Source: Limiplasma sp036652695 (lineage in GTDB: Bacteria > Bacillota > Clostridia > Christensenellales > Aristaeellaceae). Taken from it: 33,744 nt of DNA. Both the position numbers and the translations under genes were made by a program. The notes beneath the pieces are model-generated. The model saw only the letters and a list, made by a program, of their open reading frames with translations. It did no database searches and was not told where the DNA came from. Positions within the stretch are counted from its first letter, which is position 1, and every line of letters begins with the position of its first letter. This document shows, one piece after another, positions 30,982 to 33,744 of this stretch. Where the stretch lies: NCBI GenBank assembly GCA_036652695.1, contig JAVVVJ010000025.1, forward strand, positions 1-33,744, in the 5' to 3' direction.

Positions 30982-31110
30982 ATGAACAGTTGCGTTTTTT
31001 TGGCAATTGGAGGATGGTTGGGAGGAGCAATTGACAAAAACCGTGTTGAAAACCCGTTGATGAATTACCGAAAAGGGTATTGCATTTCGAACGTTGATAT
31101 GGTAGAATAA
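30982..31110 (+). CDS. Possible small protein, 42 residues, with hydrophobic Gly-rich N-terminus
   Basis: ATG 30982 follows GAGGAG by four bases and a well-formed promoter by 22 bases. The product starts MNSCVFLAIGGWLGGAID and ends with a polar tail (NYRKGYCISNVDMVE). The first 17 residues could insert in a membrane, and two cysteines are present. The last codons overlap the -10 box of the tRNA promoter. There is no recognised family; it may be a chance ORF. Confidence 0.4.
   Translation: MNSCVFLAIGGWLGGAIDKNRVENPLMNYRKGYCISNVDMVE
31080..31108 (+). promoter_or_regulatory. Promoter of tRNA-Val
   Basis: TTGCAT and TAGAAT are spaced by 17 bases, with the -10 box 43 bases upstream of the mature tRNA 5' end. 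Confidence 0.6.
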
Positions 31111-31151
31111 CACTCGTCACTTGCGAATGGTATGTTGACAGCAGCGTGAAT

Positions 31152-31228
31152 GGGATTATAGCTCAGTTGGTTAGAGCGCCACGTTGACATCGTGGAGGTC
31201 ATAGGTTCGAGCCCTACTAATCCCACCA
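31152..31228 (+). tRNA. tRNA-Val (anticodon GAC)
   Basis: The gene folds as a complete cloverleaf: acceptor GGGATTA with TAATCCC, D-arm with AGCTCAGTTGGTTAGAGC, anticodon stem CCACG/CGTGG around loop TTGACAT (anticodon GAC, valine), T-arm with GGTTCGAGCCC. The 3' CCA is encoded. Confidence 0.97.
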
Positions 31229-31237
31229 ACGAGGAAA

Positions 31238-31269
31238 GTCTTGAAACGTAACGGTTTCTAGGCTTTTTT
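31238..31269 (+). terminator. Intrinsic terminator after tRNA-Val
   Basis: GTCTTGAAAC pairs with GTTTCTAGGC with one mismatch and one G-T pair across a six-base loop, followed by six T residues. Confidence 0.8.
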
Positions 31270-31342
31270 CTTTTGAATCAAATTGTTGCTATAGGGAACG
31301 ATTTTGCCGCGTATTAAGGTAGTTCAGCCGTTGCTGATGATG

Positions 31343-31432
31343 CCAAAAAGGCCTTTTCCGCTTGCGGTGGCAATGGGTTTGGCTTTTTTGAGGCGGCAAA
31401 GTCGGGTGGTGACATTTACACTTTCTTCACAA
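31343..31432 (+). repeat. Copy A of a 90-base terminator-promoter unit
   Basis: The segment from CCAAAAAGGCC to TTCACAA aligns with 33619-33708 over the same length, with about seven mismatches in the first 42 bases and more, with small gaps, later. It contains AAAAAGGCC ... GGCTTTTTT at 31345-31389, a terminator-like hairpin. A TATAAT box follows 37 bases after the start of TTCACAA. Confidence 0.75.
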
Positions 31433-31439
31433 ATTGTGG

Positions 31440-31468
31440 ATGCAAATTCTTCAAACATGTGTTATAAT
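31440..31468 (+). promoter_or_regulatory. Promoter of the CNNM/CorC-family gene
   Basis: ATGCAA lies 17 bases upstream of an extended -10 box (TGtTATAAT, 31460-31468), 45 bases upstream of the TTG start at 31514. Confidence 0.55.
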
Positions 31469-31513
31469 ACGCATCATGCAGCACGCCTGCAAAACGATAA
31501 GGAGGGCTTTTCC

Positions 31514-32911
31514 TTGGAAGACCCCATAGGTAGTCAGTTTTTGGTACAGTTGATTTTAATCCTCATCAATGCGTTCTTTGCCGCTACAGAGACTGCGGTG
31601 GTATCCTTGAACGAGAACAAAATTCGCAAGCAGGCCGAGGATGGCGACATAAAGGCGAAGCAAATGGCAAAAATGCTTGATTCGCCGACACGGTTTTTGT
31701 CTACCATTCAGGTTTGTATCACATTAAGCGGCTTTATGGCAAGTGCCTTTGCGGCTGACAGCTTTGCTTCCGTTCTTGCGGCAGCAATCTTGAGCACTGG
31801 CTTTACTGCCTTTTCTGCCGCCACGCTCAATACGGTTTGCGTGATTTTCATCACCCTTTTGCTGAGTTACTTCATGATTGTCCTTGGTGAGCTTACCCCC
31901 AAGCGCATCGCTTTGCAAAATCCCGAAAAGGTCGCGCGCTTTGCTTGTGCTGCCATTGAGGTTGTTTCTAGGCTGTTTAAGCCACTCGTTTGGCTACTCA
32001 CCGTAAGCACCAATGGCATGTTGCGCCTGTTCCGCATCAACCCCAACGCCTCCTCCGATGAAGTGACAGAAGAGGAAATTCGAATGATGGTGGATATTGG
32101 AAGCGAAAGCGGCGCCATTGAACAAGATGAACGCACCATGATTGAAAACATCTTTGAATTCAACAATACCACCGCTGCCGATGTCATGATCCACCGCATG
32201 GATGTGGTTTCCATTCACGTGGATGATTCGCAGGAGGAAATTCTCGCCAACATCCGTGAAAGCGGCCTCAGCCGCTTCCCAGTGTATGATAACGATATCG
32301 ATGATATCGTTGGCGTGCTAAACACCCGCGATTTTCTGTTAAACGCGCAAAGCACACACCCCAAGAGCATGCGTGAGCTTCTGCGCTCTGCCTACCTTGT
32401 GCCCGAAACCGTGGCTGCCGATACGCTGTTTAGCAACATGCAAAAGCAGAAGATTCACCTTGCCATTGTGGTGGACGAATACGGCGGCATGAGCGGCATC
32501 GTTACCATGGAGGATCTGCTGGAAGAAATCGTTGGAAATATTTACGATGAATTCGACCCCAACGAGGAAAACGAAATCGAAAAGCTCGGTGACAACCTAT
32601 GGCGTGTCGTTGGTACGGTGGATTTGGAAACCCTTGGAGATACGCTGGATATTGTGCTTCCGCTAGAGGAGGAATACGACACCTTAAGCGGCATGATTTT
32701 TAGCACCCTTTCCAGCATTCCGGGAGATGGCAGCACGCCGGTAGCTGATATCAACGGTCTGCATATCCAAGTGGAAAGCATCTGCGATCACCGGGTGGAA
32801 AAAGCGCTTGTCAGCAAGATTCTGCCTCTCTCCGTGCCTGATGCGCACGCTGACGCACCCGAAGAGCCCGAAATTCGAGCACTAAAGCAGGGTGAGGATG
32901 CTGATGAATAA
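31514..32911 (+). CDS. CNNM/CorC-family membrane protein with CBS pair (hemolysin C-like)
   Basis: A 465-residue protein. Residues 1 to about 190 form a DUF21/CNNM membrane domain (LVQLILILINAFFAATETAVVSL, LLSYFMIVLGELTPKR). A pair of CBS domains follows (TTAADVMIHRMDVVSI to VDEYGGMSGIVTMEDLLEEIVG), then a CorC/HlyC C-terminal domain (LGDNLWRVVGTVDLETL). These proteins are linked to Mg2+ and other divalent-cation export. The start is TTG 31514, behind GGAGGG; in-frame ATG codons upstream lie in the terminator-promoter repeat and would encode a non-homologous 70-residue extension. It overlaps the HAD gene by eight bases. Confidence 0.9.
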   Translation: MEDPIGSQFLVQLILILINAFFAATETAVVSLNENKIRKQAEDGDIKAKQMAKMLDSPTRFLSTIQVCITLSGFMASAFAADSFASVLAAAILSTGFTAFSAATLNTVCVIFITLLLSYFMIVLGELTPKRIALQNPEKVARFACAAIEVVSRLFKPLVWLLTVSTNGMLRLFRINPNASSDEVTEEEIRMMVDIGSESGAIEQDERTMIENIFEFNNTTAADVMIHRMDVVSIHVDDSQEEILANIRESGLSRFPVYDNDIDDIVGVLNTRDFLLNAQSTHPKSMRELLRSAYLVPETVAADTLFSNMQKQKIHLAIVVDEYGGMSGIVTMEDLLEEIVGNIYDEFDPNEENEIEKLGDNLWRVVGTVDLETLGDTLDIVLPLEEEYDTLSGMIFSTLSSIPGDGSTPVADINGLHIQVESICDHRVEKALVSKILPLSVPDAHADAPEEPEIRALKQGEDADE

Positions 32912-33614
32912 CCCCCGACCGCTACAGTATCTTTTTTGGGATTTTGATGGCACGCTGTACAACAGCTACCCCCAGATGCGGCAAGCCATGCTGCGCACAC
33001 TCTCCGCTTTTCATGTTTCAGCCGATCCGGCCGAGGTAGACCGGCTGCTGAAAACATCTGTCTATCAGGCCTGCCGCCATTATGCGCTACTACACGAAAT
33101 CGCGCTTGATGCCTTTTTGGCTTGCTTCCACCATCACCATGAGCAAGAAACCAATTTCCCGCCCTACGCAGGGCTTGGTGATTGCCTGAGGCGGCTGCAT
33201 GAGGCCGGGTTTCATCATTATCTGTACACCCATCGCGGTCCTCAGGCTCTGGCGCAGCTTGAGCAGGATGGCCTCATCTGCTATTTCAGCGATGCGGTTA
33301 CGCGCGCGGATCATTTCCCTGATAAACCCGCGCCTGACGCGCTGCTCGCGCTCATGTCGCGCAACGGTTTAACACCCGATGCGTGCGCCATGATCGGCGA
33401 TCGGGATATCGACGTACTTTCCGGTAAAAACGCTGGCATGCGCGGCATTCTGTTTGATCCCGATCACTTCTTTCCAAACCTCCAAGCAGATCTTCGCGCA
33501 AGCTCTATGGAAGAGCTCTGCACCCTGCTACTACGGTCGCCACTGCCGACCAGCAACAGTCAATGTCAGAATGATGTTTATAGGTTGAAGTGCAAAACGA
33601 ACGTTCAGCGTTAA
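32904..33614 (+). CDS. HAD-superfamily phosphatase, phosphoglycolate phosphatase-like
   Basis: A 236-residue HAD hydrolase: motif I FWDFDGTLYNS (D13 and D15), a helical cap with FHHHHEQE, motif II YTHRG, the motif III lysine in PDKPAPDALL and motif IV MIGDRDIDVLSGKNAGM. These residues fit phosphoglycolate phosphatase/PpaX-type enzymes, which dephosphorylate small metabolites or pyrophosphate in the cytoplasm. ATG 32904 has GAGG six bases upstream and overlaps the end of the CNNM gene, so translation is coupled. The C-terminal 20 residues after LLLRSPLPTS are polar and look unstructured. Copy B of the terminator unit follows directly. Confidence 0.85.
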   Translation: MNNPRPLQYLFWDFDGTLYNSYPQMRQAMLRTLSAFHVSADPAEVDRLLKTSVYQACRHYALLHEIALDAFLACFHHHHEQETNFPPYAGLGDCLRRLHEAGFHHYLYTHRGPQALAQLEQDGLICYFSDAVTRADHFPDKPAPDALLALMSRNGLTPDACAMIGDRDIDVLSGKNAGMRGILFDPDHFFPNLQADLRASSMEELCTLLLRSPLPTSNSQCQNDVYRLKCKTNVQR

Positions 33615-33618
33615 AGCA

Positions 33619-33708
33619 CCAAAAAAGCCTTTCCCGCTTGCAGCAGCAAGGGGTTCGGCTTTTTTTAGTGGCAAAGTCGGGGGGACCTTTTCGCCATCTT
33701 CTTTACAA
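33619..33708 (+). repeat. Copy B of the 90-base terminator-promoter unit
   Basis: Same order of elements as copy A: hairpin AAAAAAGCC ... GGCTTTTTT, GGCAAAGTCGGG, and TTTACAA. TATAA begins 38 bases after TTTACAA, at the very end of the window. Confidence 0.75.
33621..33667 (+). terminator. Intrinsic terminator after the HAD phosphatase gene
   Basis: AAAAAAGCC pairs with GGCTTTTTT, and an inner CTTGC/GCAAG stem adds stability. It starts six bases after the HAD stop codon and also lies inside repeat copy B. Confidence 0.8.
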
Positions 33709-33744
33709 CTCTGTTACACGCGCCACGCGTTGCCTATGCTATAA

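Noticed and set aside
31304..31513. 70-codon N-terminal extension of the CNNM/CorC gene
   Set aside because: It is encoded by the terminator-promoter repeat and the promoter, has no ribosome binding site, and GGAGGG lies just before TTG 31514.

Overview
The window looks like chromosomal DNA from a fairly GC-rich member of the Bacillota, probably an anaerobic, gut-type Clostridia. The signs are strong AGGAGG-type ribosome binding sites with some GTG and TTG starts, sigma-A-like promoters, an exact CIRCE sequence, a CCA-encoding tRNA, and a Firmicutes-style ethanolamine locus that uses PduL and contains no EutG or EutH. The taxon below class level is a guess.

Layout. Positions 1-5400 are mostly on the minus strand: an RmlD-like sugar-nucleotide reductase, a secreted protein of unknown function, and a capF-capG pair for UDP-N-acetyl-L-fucosamine-type sugars. 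A 58-codon plus-strand gene followed by a CIRCE-like hairpin sits between the first two. From a back-to-back promoter pair at 5367-5427, the plus strand carries a glycosyltransferase-like protein, an acyl-CoA thioesterase, a beta-phosphoglucomutase-like HAD enzyme, the TldD/TldE protease pair, and a MATE exporter preceded by a 28-codon leader ORF. Positions 12810-16761 hold a four-gene ABC importer operon (binding protein, two permeases, ATPase).

The core is a bacterial microcompartment (BMC) operon at 16765-30270: eutA, eutB, eutC, eutL, a BMC shell protein with a Cys cluster and a SAP-like tail, eutE, two eutM-like shell genes, eutT, pduL, eutN, a PduS-like flavin/Fe-S protein, a PduT-like tandem-BMC protein, a glycerophosphodiester phosphodiesterase and a YtcJ-like amidohydrolase. 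EutBC would split ethanolamine to acetaldehyde and ammonia. EutA and EutT maintain the adenosylcobalamin cofactor. EutE and PduL would give acetyl-CoA and then acetyl-phosphate. EutG, EutH, EutS, EutP, EutQ, EutJ and EutVW are not in the window. The PduS/PduT pair, typical of propanediol compartments, suggests that electrons leave through the shell instead of being used to make ethanol. The two tail hydrolases could feed ethanolamine from glycerophosphoethanolamine or N-acylethanolamines; this is inference.

The right end holds a 142-residue helical protein divergent from a 42-codon ORF, driven by two mirror-image promoters, then tRNA-Val(GAC), a CNNM/CorC-family CBS protein and a HAD phosphatase. 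A 90-base terminator-plus-promoter unit occurs twice here, at 31343 and 33619. No CRISPR, prophage, transposase or rRNA was seen.
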